Notes: generated by a model from the letters alone, not told the origin. A DNA stretch of 64,000 nt from Novymonas esmeraldas (GCA_019188245.1 JAECZO010000030.1:1-64000); one strand, 5' to 3'; shown: positions 50,701 to 59,314, counted from the stretch's first letter. Numbers and translations are program-made.

Positions 50701-51011
50701 GGATCCTTGCCGACCCGCCGCCGCATCTGCGCTGCAGCGGCGGCAGCGGTGCCGGTGGCCTCGGCTCCCGGCACCTTTGGGTGGTGTGTGTACCAGGCCA
50801 CCCGCTTCATACTGCGGAAGGCGATCAGCTTTACCTGCTTGCTCTGCGCGCTGCGCGAGGTGTAGGCGATGAAGCGGTCCTTCTCGATCGTGATGAAGTT
50901 CTTGAGTCCGCGGCCCGCGCCGACCTTGGATGGGCCGGTGCTGTCGGCACACATCCACATCTCCCCGGAGATGCTCATCGGCGCATCGCCGATCTCCTCC
51001 ATCAACGACAT
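44688..51011 (-). CDS. Giant PH-like/coiled-coil protein, N-terminal part
   Basis: 2107 codons starting MSLMEEIGDAPMSISGEMWM. Residues about 18-157 form a PH-like sandwich (KNFITIEKDRFIAYTSRSAQ, VKLIAFRSMKRVAWYTHHP, YYYIVLEFLRDNTVLGTV and an RERVVLCTDDQRDFSIWRQF helix), a possible membrane or cytoskeleton anchor. An acidic, Ser-rich linker follows, then almost continuous coiled coil to the end. Near-identical 96-residue repeats occupy about 967-1227. From about residue 2090 the frame loses coding character and stops at 44688, while the next frame carries on the coiled coil; the joined protein would be near 3,250 residues. This looks like a trypanosomatid cytoskeletal giant (flagellar attachment, basal-body or subpellicular type), but the site is unknown. 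The upstream in-frame start-like codon is GTG, so 51011 is the first ATG, 170 nt below a strong acceptor. Confidence 0.75.
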   Translation of the reverse strand: MSLMEEIGDAPMSISGEMWMCADSTGPSKVGAGRGLKNFITIEKDRFIAYTSRSAQSKQVKLIAFRSMKRVAWYTHHPKVPGAEATGTAAAAAAQMRRRVGKDPLTATYYYIVLEFLRDNTVLGTVAQGKRERVVLCTDDQRDFSIWRQFIDLYESPPIHDGVVEGRDKKALKAQPPTGGAPDHDDTTSSDDSDGDGEGRRGPVGAVGRRVLDLWRNRCVALLNDFAHLSDASLQVKSADVFEAPPGCSGGLDWDVHAEAVLHAVERDMRPSMKVVPPSVAGSTDAGAAGPSPPLDQSPSPSPPRSAPRHAGEAASATDTLEMRLDAMRSQASHLRVELEQFQAVAAEVGAMVEGRELSPAQMSPDALHGYVERLRAVSPPVDVARAADAAELECACAEAVREFTSRVRANTLAFAEESSREQAIHQERAALPQRVRTVVAVLLDELTRATADVTALRATLAERNTSTAPATATTAASATLELHELRKALNRAEMELEGMQQQQFDAGRHAKHLSRRYEELLIAYADAAQDMVRSQYREYASLHRFFLSALRGEASASETTSTSAAAAAATTGAAGAGDGRHAALPHARGAGAQRLVVSTAHFEAIQALEEERRAAREKQQALDEVMTELAALRQDRDEEIENLKRNFLAAKAAWEKDEAVLQVKLAALRSAVPRGAVILPATATAAAAGAAPLDGAPEAEIAAKLLSTAAPTRSPTDAVASGADAAAAAQQSSADGLEALHKVATLLCATSAEASLDAAVAAQRQQAFYDWALHAVVPLTATTTTDGSFLQMVTAVVHAHHAVLQQTAHLHTTTAAPAPATPVDLVTLIQNEHELCTTLWDMIDTHLLESPAAEDDPTTESDDTHLGRLRSSYSSPPALAELDLLCATLHTVADDARHYRHLLHRCGAVSLSQHLDHLDSRSAQLDIELAARRHLEDALHTMQQETMDLHRSNEQLRHDTATALSSLGIDAASPESAGALVARAAADAAERERALRADVAAAEERVRELQQRLDATEQAAQAEQEELRADHDERLRTADEQLAETDAARQALSDGVAGALAALGVDAASPESAGALVARAAADAAERERALRADVAAAEERVRELQQRLDATEQAAQAEQEELRADHDERLRTADEQLAETDAARQALSDGVAGALAALGVDAASPESAGALVARAAADAAERERALRADVAAAEERVRELQQRLDATEQAAQAEQEELRADHDERLRVVETRADGGERERSMLQLSAEESEARVRLVLDGVLQSVIWNMAGRDVAVLTTAASTLGVAVSDVQWAVEERLAELRRVNAALSEVRREGAWYRDAALMAAVESLEEVVPDGSRGSASEMGDDAAAAQERVIRCMCRAAQVVRSLVSEGMVQAAAHESLSAVVAESSVGVREAAAALREVVSGTPGGEAEDERQRRPAGASLDGGLRVACRGMTSATAECVAWAQDVTNSLSATYQTLASACQGEDGAAVGDGRPQDTAMAMAVVGQLPRLATQVCAELAQLRRCASLESEVSSVTQQRSALLRSVGAHCGSLHATLSESGSDVPALTSSIASPSTVEEADALLRGTVSRASGVLRDYARAVHRASSALSFVADDVGGSAPPMGGLDALVALTAAARDRVVELEGIEQQQRQQQRRETTEAARERDDFAVAAAALQQRCDAVEAAQRGAGEELATLHASATLLRQRADTVARVFCQFANDISTATGSAELHLDPAELDTPDLVALARQLLAPADRDAASHVMEDRLAAIVDACRRGSAELTRAQSASARVAQEADEVRAVMATYAQRLEQAQAQVQEGRDTIAILEAALEKERRSAVQAQHEAARAHEVAIHDARLHSAALESRAVEAEDTLMRVRTELTAAQECAAEVQGRLDRAEEGSAARAADVRACLAAVGRVASLEEVAQVAAAYRLEYKKKSLEAKEARRRRDVVQEWAASASPTALELHHLRAVVAGISRVLPGTALVSLAGCVSQLRRDLSEAERLLGAPVSTPCTDGASREVLLEAVEAAGRRVAGAAGSRTPGRWGAAPRLLVDAVHAVVEERDEWRASASDAAGASEQCRSAVVAVTDKLRTALSAAAATALLLKMRVSVFWRRSTAS
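47329..48110 (-). repeat. 288-bp in-frame tandem repeat, about 2.7 copies
   Basis: Unit starts recur at about 47331, 47619 and 47907, exactly 288 bp apart. Copies are nearly identical at the nucleotide level, with a few scattered differences, and encode a 96-residue coiled-coil unit (LRTADEQLAETDAARQALSD, then GVAGALAALGVDAASPESAG and ALVARAAADAAERERALRAD). The unit keeps the reading frame. The identity, including third positions, points to recent duplication or ongoing homogenisation. Confidence 0.95.
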
Positions 51012-51180
51012 GGCCGCCGCGCACACGCAAACACACTCGCGCGTCTGTCCTTGTGCGTGTGTGTGTGTGTGTGTGAGTGAAGGCAGAGGTTGGTGTCGGT
51101 GATCGCTTCGTCCGTTTTTTTTTTCTTTTTCTCTTTTGCAAACGCGCGCAGACAGACTTTACGCGCAAGTGGTACACACT

Positions 51181-51212
51181 CTACACAGAGAGAGAGAGAA
51201 AGACAAACAGAC
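51181..51212 (-). promoter_or_regulatory. Predicted spliced-leader acceptor for the giant coiled-coil gene
   Basis: The coding strand reads CTGTCTGTTTGTCTTTCTCT, then CTCTCTCTGTGT and AG at 51181-51182. It is the cleanest T/C tract with an adjacent AG in the window and gives a leader of 170 nt. Confidence 0.55.
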
Positions 51213-52316
51213 AGTACAAGACACACCACAGAGACTTCTTTTGTTGGTGTTGTTGTTGTGTGTTGTTGTTCGGAGTGGGAGAGAGGGGAGAGGGAGGGAA
51301 GTGTAAGGTGAAGCACGCGCTACGAGATGAGAGAGAGAGACAGAGTTGACACAGCGCGCGCTCGCCACGTTGAGACAGGAGCGAAGTACACAAGCAAAAA
51401 AAAAAAAGTGCCAAGCAACGACAAAGATAGACAAGAAAGGCAAGAAGTGAGTGGCGTTGGAAGCTCTGCACGCGAACACAGAGCCCGAGAATCACACGAC
51501 GCGGTTGAGGGGGAGGGTGGGGAGGGGAGATGGCTATGTACAGAGCGAGGAGAGAGGAGACAGATGGAGATTGCGGAGAGACAGTGTCTGTGTTTGTGTA
51601 TGCGCTTGCGAGAGAAAGAGAGAGAGACGTCGTGGGCTGCCAATGATAGTTGTCTCACACGGAGTCGCACGAGCACGCACACGCAGGAAGACACACAGAG
51701 AGAAAGAGAGTGGTGTCACTTGTGTGGATGAGGGAGGAGGTGTGAAGAGGCAGTGACGCGCGTGAGTTCAAGTGGGAGGGGGGTGGGGGATGGGGAGGGG
51801 GATGGGACGCACGAAGGAGAGACAACAGAAAAAAAAAAAAGAGAGAAGCAGAAGCACAACAAATCGAGACGACAAAGACGGGGGAAGAGGCAGCGCCGCC
51901 GTCAAGGTAGAATAGAAGCGACGATGACGAGGGTGACACGCGAATGGTGCTGAGGCTCTCGTAAACTGGCGCGTCAACTCTGTATGTGTGTGTGTGTGTG
52001 TGTGTGTTTATGTGTGTGTGTGTGTGTGTAATGCACTGAGATCGGTCGATCGATCTTTCTCTCTCTCTCTTTCTCTGCAGAGAGTGAGGGATGATGGCAC
52101 TCTAAAGTGGTGCGGCGGTAAGTGGGCGCAACGTCGGCAACGAGGAGACACGGCAACGGTGTCGGCAGCACGAGTGTACGTCCACGTACGACTACTGCTG
52201 CTCTGTGGGGGCAAATGAAAGGGAGAAGGAAAACAAAGAGAGGGGGACGAGTGTCGTCTGCGACCGTCGTCACAGAAAACGATACCTCGCTCTTCCCCGT
52301 GTGAGTTTTTTTTTTT

Positions 52317-52352
<36 letters not shown>

Positions 52353-53191
52353 ATGCAGTCGTGTTCGAGTGTCGATCCTCTGTCGCAGCGAGAGAGAGCG
52401 AGTTGTCTCCACGGCCCAGTTTGAAGGGGGTCGCTGAACTCTTTGTTGTTGTTGTTGTTTTTTTTCTCGCGTTGCCGCCGACTTTTAAGGCCGCCACCGC
52501 CGCGTCACGGGTGCGCGGGAGCTGCGACGTGGAGACACCGAGACGGTGGACCGCGTGAGACGAGCAAGAGAGGCGAGAGGCGCGAGAGGAGGGGGGGAGG
52601 AGTGGGCAGCAGTGGAGCAGAGGACGCGTCCGTGTCGCGGCAGAGGCGGTGCAGCCACACAGTGCAGAAGTGGAGGGCAGGTGCGAGTGGGGCCGGGGTC
52701 GATGGTAAGTGGTGGAGGAGGACCCTCCCGCTTCCGTCCCCCGCCTTCCCAACCCTACGTGTGGCTGTGAGACGCGTGGGATGATGATGTCTCTCTCTCT
52801 GTATTGTTTGTGTATGTGTGTGCTGACTTGGCTTCGTCGTTAGAGTGTGTGCGATCGACGTGCGACAGGAGAAGAAGACAAAGGAAGGGAACAAGAGAGA
52901 GAGAAGAAGGCACGACACAGCCATGCAACGACGTGCATGCGTCTCGTGAACGACACGGCTCTGCAGTCCCGCCACCCCCACCCACCCAACTCCTCTCCTC
53001 TGTCACCCACCGTGCGCCCACTGTTCCTCCTCCTCTTCCTCCTCTTCCTCCTCCTCCTGTGTGTGTTTTCCTTTTCTTTCTTTGAAGGGTCAGCCAACGC
53101 ACTTGGCGAGCGACAGGAGGGGGGAGAGACGTTGGCGCAGAGGGGGCGGGAACAGAAGGCGTGGGGGGAGGAGGGAGAGAGGGCGGGCCTG

Positions 53192-53226
53192 ACATCATCA
53201 TCATCATCGTCATCGTCATCATTATC
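53192..53226. repeat. ATC/GTC trinucleotide patch
   Basis: A short imperfect triplet repeat just below the AP-3 beta stop codon, in its 3' UTR. Confidence 0.6.
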
Positions 53227-53259
53227 GTCCATAAGAGAGGCACAGCGACATCGCCGTGC

Positions 53260-55833
53260 CTACGCCGCCGTCGTCGTGTCTGGCGGCGGCGTTGCCTCGG
53301 CGCTGCGTGGTGCAGAGGAGCCCAGCGTCACGGCGTCCGACGGCGCTCCCGCAGTCGGCGTGAGTGTCGGCCCGGACACGGGGAGCGAGGACGACTGCAG
53401 GGTGACCCTCACGACCACCTTCGGTGGCGCGGCGGCGGCCTGGGACACCTTCCTCCCTCTGCTGCTCTTGTGTGTGGACGCCGCCGGGGGCGGGGCCGCG
53501 GCCGCCGTCGCCGCGAGAGGCTTCCCGGATGGCACATCCGACGCGTCGTCGCCGCTGTCGTCCGCATCACTGGACCCACCGTCGCTGGACTCGTAGGAGC
53601 CCGACGAGGACACGAGCTCGTCGCTTCCCTCTGTGTAGCTGCCGTCGCTGCTGCTCCCCTCATAGGTGCTGACCGCCTCGCTCGAGGTCGCGGAGTCCAG
53701 CATCGCCTCCGCCGCGGCAGAGGCGCCGATCTCCTCGATGGAGCGGCGCAGCGCGGCGTCGGTGGGGCACGTCGCCCACGCCGGGATCGGGTCGCAGCCG
53801 CGCACCGTTGGGCCCAGCAGCTGCGCATACGTGCCCATCTCCAGCGCCGCCCGCTCGGCGAAGGGGTCGCTGACGTCCGGCGAGGGCTTCTCGCGCAGCA
53901 GCGCCGTCCGCACCGCCGTGAAGGTGTCGCTCTGTCGATCGAACGTCGCCGCGGTGAGGCGCTCCTCGTCGCGGATGCTGTAGTCGTCATCGTACTTGGC
54001 GAGCTCCGCCACGTAGTGGTAGACGCGCCGGAAGCGCTCCGCGAGGTCGCCGCTTCCTTGCAGGTGCACCCAGACCTTGCAGCCGAGCGTCAGCACCTGC
54101 CGCTTCACCTCGGGCGTGAGGGTGCCGAAGCGCTTCGCGAAGACGCGGAAGCAGTCTGGCGCCGCAGCCGCCATCGACGGGTGCCGCGGGATGTTCTCTC
54201 CCGCCAGCCAGAGAATCGTCGCCACCGCTGACGGCTCCGTGATGCGCTCCTCCATCACATCGAGAGTCAGCTGACACGCGAGCCGCGAGATGCGCACGGG
54301 GTCCGAGCCCTGCAGCACCAGCACACGCAGCACCGCCACCGCCTCCGCCACGACGGCGGGGGAGCTCGTGCGGCTGGAGAGCAGCGGCGCGACGAGGCGG
54401 ATCGTGTGTGCTGCGAAGGGCGGGTGCTGCTGCACTGCCTGGGCAAGCCCCTGGATCGCCTCGACCACCGCGGCATCGCTGTACTGCTGCAGGTACGACC
54501 GGAACTCGCGATACACCTCGGCCGCGGTGGACGGCGTCACCAACCGCGAGAGGATGAGCAGCTTCACATGCCGCACATCAGCCGCGTCCACCGGGAGCAG
54601 CACAAAGCTCCGCAGGTACGGCAGGAACGGGTCGCGGTGGCGCAGCAGCAGGGCATAGACAACGTGCAGCACCGCGATCTGGCCCTCAGCACTCGTGCAG
54701 AGCAGCCGCATCGCCGGCTTCACACACGCCTCCTGGAAGCGGCGCGTGCCGCAGTGGTAGAAGAGGGCGATGACCGTGGTAACCACGGCGCCGCTCATGC
54801 TCCACAGCAGCGGCCGGGACGAGTTGAGCAACAGCAGCAAGTCCACGTCCATGTGCGCGTCGGCCGAGGCGGCGGCGGCGGCGTCCGCACCGCCGCGCCG
54901 CTCCGACGACGAGGCGGTGTACGTAAAATGAGAAGACGACGTCGCATCGTCGTCGTCGTCGTCGCTGCCGGTGGTGCCTCTGCTGGAGCGCGTGGTCGCG
55001 CTGCCGCTCCGCCCGGCGCGCACGGCGAAGGGGCCGCTGGGGTCCACAAAGTGCAGGCGCGCGTAGCGAAGCAGCAGGCGCAGCAGCACCACCTGGCCCC
55101 ACTCCTCACAGTCCTTCAGCACTTTGCAGAGGCGGCGGTACACGCCGTGTACCAGCTCCCACTCGTCTGGGCAGATGCGCGTGTACGCCATCGCGGCGGC
55201 GCCGACGACGTCGGGGTTGCGGTCGGAGAGGAACGCGCGCAGCAGCTGGCGCACACCGTCGCGGTCCAGCTCCTGACGCGCGACGGTGTGCATCTGCAGA
55301 AGCGCCAGGGCGGCGGTCTTGCGCACCACCGGCGCCACATCGACAGCGCACTTGCGCACGGCCACCATGACGACCGGCTGGATCGCCGGGATGCGGAGGG
55401 AGGCGAGCATGCGGAGGGCGAGGGCGCGGACGTGCATGCTGGGGTCGAGGAGGTCCTTCTGAAACGCTGAGATGGACAGCAGAGTTTCGTTGGGGCAGTC
55501 CTCGGCGTAGTGGACGATAAAAACGTACATGAGCTTCCGCAGCTCGATCGAGGGGACGTGAATGTTCTTCACCACGTCAGGGAAGAAGTGGCGCATGTCG
55601 CTGCCCTTGCACATCTGCGCCACGATGCGCTTCATGCCATCGCGCTTGTCGTGCAGCGACTCCGAGCTGAGGCTGCGCCGCAGGTCATCGACTCTGGGGG
55701 CGACAGAGAAAAACTGTGCGTCGCCCGCGACGAGGGAGCGGGCCTTGTTGAAGACGGAGGTCGTGTTGCTCGCGTACTCCCAGGCACGTTCAGTGACGAA
55801 GGTCGCCTGCTCAAGGAGCGCCGCGCCGTTCAT
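53260..55833 (-). CDS. AP3B: AP-3 adaptor complex beta subunit
   Basis: An 857-aa beta-adaptin. The N-terminal trunk (about 35-620) is HEAT/ARM solenoid with the AP-3 beta hallmark KRDGMKRIVAQMCKGSDMRH, VVKNIHVPSIELRKLMYVFI, YAEDCPNETLLSISAFQKDL and EEWGQVVLLRLLLRYARLHF, which matches AP3B1 step by step. A Ser/Asp-rich insertion near 300-330 lies in the trunk. The hinge at about 735-795 is a Ser/acidic stretch (SSSDGSYTEGSDELVSSSGS), a feature typical of AP-3 beta and a likely casein-kinase target. The ear is short and low-complexity, so the usual C-terminal appendage is reduced or missing. AP-3 sorts cargo from endosomes to lysosome-related organelles; in trypanosomatids these include acidocalcisomes. 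The start MNGAALLEQATF follows a good acceptor by 29 nt. Confidence 0.88.
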   Translation of the reverse strand: MNGAALLEQATFVTERAWEYASNTTSVFNKARSLVAGDAQFFSVAPRVDDLRRSLSSESLHDKRDGMKRIVAQMCKGSDMRHFFPDVVKNIHVPSIELRKLMYVFIVHYAEDCPNETLLSISAFQKDLLDPSMHVRALALRMLASLRIPAIQPVVMVAVRKCAVDVAPVVRKTAALALLQMHTVARQELDRDGVRQLLRAFLSDRNPDVVGAAAMAYTRICPDEWELVHGVYRRLCKVLKDCEEWGQVVLLRLLLRYARLHFVDPSGPFAVRAGRSGSATTRSSRGTTGSDDDDDDATSSSHFTYTASSSERRGGADAAAAASADAHMDVDLLLLLNSSRPLLWSMSGAVVTTVIALFYHCGTRRFQEACVKPAMRLLCTSAEGQIAVLHVVYALLLRHRDPFLPYLRSFVLLPVDAADVRHVKLLILSRLVTPSTAAEVYREFRSYLQQYSDAAVVEAIQGLAQAVQQHPPFAAHTIRLVAPLLSSRTSSPAVVAEAVAVLRVLVLQGSDPVRISRLACQLTLDVMEERITEPSAVATILWLAGENIPRHPSMAAAAPDCFRVFAKRFGTLTPEVKRQVLTLGCKVWVHLQGSGDLAERFRRVYHYVAELAKYDDDYSIRDEERLTAATFDRQSDTFTAVRTALLREKPSPDVSDPFAERAALEMGTYAQLLGPTVRGCDPIPAWATCPTDAALRRSIEEIGASAAAEAMLDSATSSEAVSTYEGSSSDGSYTEGSDELVSSSGSYESSDGGSSDADDSGDDASDVPSGKPLAATAAAAPPPAASTHKSSRGRKVSQAAAAPPKVVVRVTLQSSSLPVSGPTLTPTAGAPSDAVTLGSSAPRSAEATPPPDTTTAA

Positions 55834-56586
55834 TTGTGCGAGTCCACACACACGCGTGTCTCTGCACAGCGGCCACCGAGTGTATGTGCGTGTGTAGGGG
55901 AGGAGGAGGAGGAGAGAGAGACACAAGGCAGCAGAAGGGAGGCAAGCTAGTAGTTGTAATAGTAGTGGTAGCAGCTGCTGCGGCGGTGTCGGTAGTAGTG
56001 AGGGGGGGGACGAGGTTGTGTGTGGCGAGGAAGGAGGGAACGCGTGCTCGCTGTCCACCGGAGGAGCGCGATCAGAGATCGGCTGCGATGACGAAAGAAC
56101 GCAAAGAAGGGGCGACCGCGTGTGTGTGTGTGTGTGTGTGTGCGTGTGGGAAACGGGAGAAGTTGCGGCGAGCCGGCACCACAGTAAAGGAGAAGAGAGA
56201 GAGGACAGAGAAGTGAGCATAGACCGGAGAGACGTCAACGCGGACCCACATTGTCTCCATCCACTGCCTGTCTACTGGGTGAATGTGCGCGGATGAGAGC
56301 GATGATGTTGTGCGTATGTGTATGTGTGTGGGTGTTGTTTTTTTTTTTTTTTTTTTGCAGGATGTGCATCCTATCAGCGCTACCATCCGCTCATCCGCGT
56401 GCGAGTCTGCCACCGCTGCACTGCGTCGCACTCCCTGCAACTCCTCTGCGGCACAGCTGCGGGTGGAGGAGGCACACAAGATGCTGACCCCACTCCCCTC
56501 CCACTCCCACTTTTGTGGACTGGCATCGTCGCGCGCTAGTGGGAGGAGCCCACTTCAACAGGCGTCCGCGGCAAACCGTGGGTCTC
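55834..56586 (-). other. Intergenic spacer / UTRs between APE2-like and AP-3 beta
   Basis: No gene seen. GT run at about 56119-56144 and plus-strand T18 at about 56338-56356. The AP-3 beta acceptor is listed separately. Confidence 0.55.
55862..55920 (-). promoter_or_regulatory. Predicted spliced-leader acceptor for AP-3 beta
   Basis: Coding-strand tract GTGTCTCTCTCTCCTCCTCC, then TCCTCCCC and a CA-rich stretch to AG at 55862-55863. The leader would be only 29 nt. Confidence 0.45.
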
Positions 56587-58827
56587 TCAGAGGTCGTCCA
56601 CGTCGATGATGGCGGGCTCTGAAGAGCGATGAGGAGCACGTGCGTCGACAACAGCCTCGCTGTGCACGGCGATAGGCGGAGACGGGGCCGCGGAGACAAG
56701 TGCATCACCGTCGAGCGATGGCCGCACAACACCACCGTCGGCGCCGCGCTTCTGCCCCGCCGTCCTCGCGTCCATCCCACGCGCCCCGCGGCGATCGGCG
56801 GCGCCGTCGTCGCGTGGCGCTGCAGGAGCGGTGACGGGCACGGCCACCTTCTTTGCCGCCGCCGCCGCCGCGAAGAAAGTGTGCAGGCCGACCGGTGGGC
56901 GGTACATGCACGTGTGGTCCTCCACCACCTTTCCAGGCCGTGGAAGCAGCGACGGTGCGGCGCCGAGTGCGCCGAGATCGAGAAGCAGGCCGACGCCGAT
57001 GTGGTCGCTGAACTGCGGAGGCGTCACGACGAGTCCTGTGGAGGGCAGCCCGGCACAGCACAGCTCCCGTGCCTGCTCCGACAGCGCCGGCATCCCGGTG
57101 CCGTCAAACGGCGCGGGCGGGTAGGCGCCGTTCGCCATCGCACGCGCCACGCCGTCGCGGAACTCGGCGCCGTGCACCTCGCTGAAGAAGTCGTCCTGGC
57201 GCACCGCGACCGGCGATGCGGCCAGCACGTTGTTGGCGGTCTCGGCGCGGCAAACGACGGCGGGGAGCAGCGCCGTGTCCACGAGGATGTAGTCCAGCCG
57301 CGTCCCTTCATTCTCCAGCCGGCGGTTGCGAGACTGGTCCCAGCACGTGTACGGGCACGGGCAGTACGGGTGCCGCTGCGAGGCCTCCGCCTGGCGCAAC
57401 AGCATCGCATCTACCGCCGCCGCTGGCGCCTCTGCACCGCCGGCTGCCGCCGCTGCCGCTGCCGTCGCCAACTCCGCCGTGAGAAGGAAAGTGTCCCACA
57501 TGCGTGTCTTTGAGAGACCGACACGGCGCGGTGCCGGTGCCGGTGCGGCAGCGGCGGCGGTTGACCACGGCAGACGCCCCTCCGGGAGCGGAGCCGAGGA
57601 GACCGGTAGACGGAGTTGCAGAAGTCGTCCCATGAACTGCGCCGACGCGTCCGAGTGCGGGGCGAGTCCGCAGTAGTGCACGACGGCGTACACGTCGCTG
57701 TTGTGGGTGCACGGGAAGGCCTTCACGTACTCCGACGCGTGGGCGGTGCGGAAGCCCACGTCGTAGAGCAGCTGCAGCGGCACTGGCGGGGTGTCGCAGT
57801 TGTGTCCGCCTCGGCCAGCGCCGCCGGCGCCGCGCGGCGGGAGCTGCGCGCACAGTCGCCGCAGCGCCGCCTCATCCATCGTGTCCTCGTCCAGGCTCAC
57901 CTCCGAATCCACCGACACCACACCTGTGCCCGGCGACGACGCGGCGGGCGAGGTGGCGGGCGAGGCGGCGAGGACAGCGACGCCGTCTGCGCCGGATGTC
58001 ATCTCCTGCGCCTGCGTGCACAGGTGGTTCGCGATCATGTTCGCGACGCGCCGCAGCGCCGCCTTCGAAAGGTCCGGCATGGCCGCCGCCCACGCAGCAT
58101 CGCCCGTGGCGTCCGCGAGCGCCACGAGCTGCAGCAGTGCACCCAGATGGATGCGCCGCAGCGACCAGGCCGCGTCGTGCGCGCGGTAGGTCATGTTGAG
58201 GTCGCCAACGAGGATCACTGGCTTCTGCGTCTCCACGCGCAGCTGCTCCATCTTCTCCTCCAAGGCGAGGAGGAAGCGAAACTTGAAGGCGTGGCGGGCG
58301 CCACCACGGGCGTTGGGCACGTAGACGTTCACGAGCACGAAGGCGCTGTGGTGGGTCACGACGACGCGGCCCTCGTCGTTGAGAGCGGCGTCAGCGAACG
58401 GCTCGCTGTCACAGCGCCACGTGAGGCCCTTCCGCGCAAACGTGACGACGCCGTTGAACCCGCGGTGCTGCTTGCCGCTCAAGGACCAGAACGACTCCCA
58501 CCCCTCGATCCCGTCGCTGCTGCCGCCACCGCCGCCGCCGGCGGGAGACGCGCCGCTCTTGCCTGGCCCCGCCGCCCGCTGCGCACGTGTTCGTTGAGCG
58601 GCCAGTCGTGCCAAGGGGCCAACGACGGGACGGCGGCTCGCGGGCGGATCGCTGGCGCCCATGTCCACGGGAGCCGCATTCAGCCTCGCCAGCGTGCCCT
58701 TGCATTCCTGCAGGCAGATGATGTCCGCCTCGGTGCAGGCGAAGAAGTCGTGGATGCTGCCGAAGCTCTCACGGATGGCCTGTGAGGTGGAGGACCACCC
58801 TGCTACGTTCCAGCTGATCAGAAACAT
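56587..58827 (-). CDS. AP endonuclease 2-like exonuclease/endonuclease/phosphatase
   Basis: A 746-aa protein, starting MFLISWNVAGWSSTSQAIRE. EEP-fold active-site motifs occur in order: WNVAG with Asn7, LQECK with metal-binding Glu41, GFNGVVTFARKG, NVYVPNA with Tyr169, VGDLNMTYRAHD with Asp209 and Asn211, RLDYILVD near 511 and SDHIGVG near 604. The GFNGV and DLNMTYRAHD forms are those of APE2/Apn2, which removes 3' blocks and resects abasic ends in the nucleus. Two low-complexity insertions split the catalytic domain (about 52-108 and 275-330), with a Cys cluster CPCPYTC before the DYI motif. After the domain come GLHTFFA (near 644, a PCNA-box-like sequence lacking Gln) and the extreme C-terminus IIDVDDL (a SUMO-interaction-like end). 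No GRF zinc finger is seen. The ATG is at the conserved strand, so there is no targeting extension. Confidence 0.78.
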   Translation of the reverse strand: MFLISWNVAGWSSTSQAIRESFGSIHDFFACTEADIICLQECKGTLARLNAAPVDMGASDPPASRRPVVGPLARLAAQRTRAQRAAGPGKSGASPAGGGGGGSSDGIEGWESFWSLSGKQHRGFNGVVTFARKGLTWRCDSEPFADAALNDEGRVVVTHHSAFVLVNVYVPNARGGARHAFKFRFLLALEEKMEQLRVETQKPVILVGDLNMTYRAHDAAWSLRRIHLGALLQLVALADATGDAAWAAAMPDLSKAALRRVANMIANHLCTQAQEMTSGADGVAVLAASPATSPAASSPGTGVVSVDSEVSLDEDTMDEAALRRLCAQLPPRGAGGAGRGGHNCDTPPVPLQLLYDVGFRTAHASEYVKAFPCTHNSDVYAVVHYCGLAPHSDASAQFMGRLLQLRLPVSSAPLPEGRLPWSTAAAAAPAPAPRRVGLSKTRMWDTFLLTAELATAAAAAAAGGAEAPAAAVDAMLLRQAEASQRHPYCPCPYTCWDQSRNRRLENEGTRLDYILVDTALLPAVVCRAETANNVLAASPVAVRQDDFFSEVHGAEFRDGVARAMANGAYPPAPFDGTGMPALSEQARELCCAGLPSTGLVVTPPQFSDHIGVGLLLDLGALGAAPSLLPRPGKVVEDHTCMYRPPVGLHTFFAAAAAAKKVAVPVTAPAAPRDDGAADRRGARGMDARTAGQKRGADGGVVRPSLDGDALVSAAPSPPIAVHSEAVVDARAPHRSSEPAIIDVDDL

Positions 58828-59314
58828 CGGCACAGCCTTGATGAGCGGGACGACAGCAGAGGCGAGGGAGGGGGAGCGAAGAGGGGGAGGACAGGTATGG
58901 AGAGAGGAGCAGGAGTGAGACGGCGCGACCACGAGGACGCCACAACGAGAGAGAAAGAGAGGGAGGGAGACGGAAGGCACTGCGCGCGTGTGCGGCGTCC
59001 AGGCCGAACGCGTGGCAAGACAAGCGCCTCTCCTCCGCAGCAACCGCCACCTCCCTCTCTCTCTCTGTATCTCCCTCGCAAGGAGCACAGCCACGCACAC
59101 ATCAACAGTGATGTGTACGTGTGTGTGTGAAAGAGAGAGAAGAGAGGCGAGGGGTGTGTGCGTCGACGGAGAGAAGAAGTGGAAGACGATCGCACCTTTG
59201 TCTTCCTTCTCCGGCTCGACGCGGTGACGCTGTCGTCTTCTTCTTCTTTTGTTGTTGTCGTTTGCTTTTGGAGGGGTGGTGGTGGTGGTGCGAGAAGGTG
59301 GGGGTTCAGTGGCC
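58828..59314 (-). other. Intergenic spacer / UTRs between the RELCH-like and APE2-like genes
   Basis: No gene seen. A pyrimidine tract on the coding strand spans about 58855-58915. The first AG below it, at 58837-58838, would leave a leader of only about 10 nt for the APE2-like gene. Confidence 0.5.

Larger units (their letters stand above)
51012..53259 (-). other. Long intergenic spacer (2.2 kb) between AP-3 beta and the giant coiled-coil gene
   Basis: No gene supported. Landmarks: a strong splice acceptor for the giant gene at 51181-51182; GT runs near 51984-52030; a plus-strand T17 joined to (TG)n at 52306-52349; and an ATC/GTC trinucleotide patch near 53192-53226 beside the AP-3 beta stop. 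Short open frames are Arg/Ser/Leu low-complexity. Confidence 0.5.
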
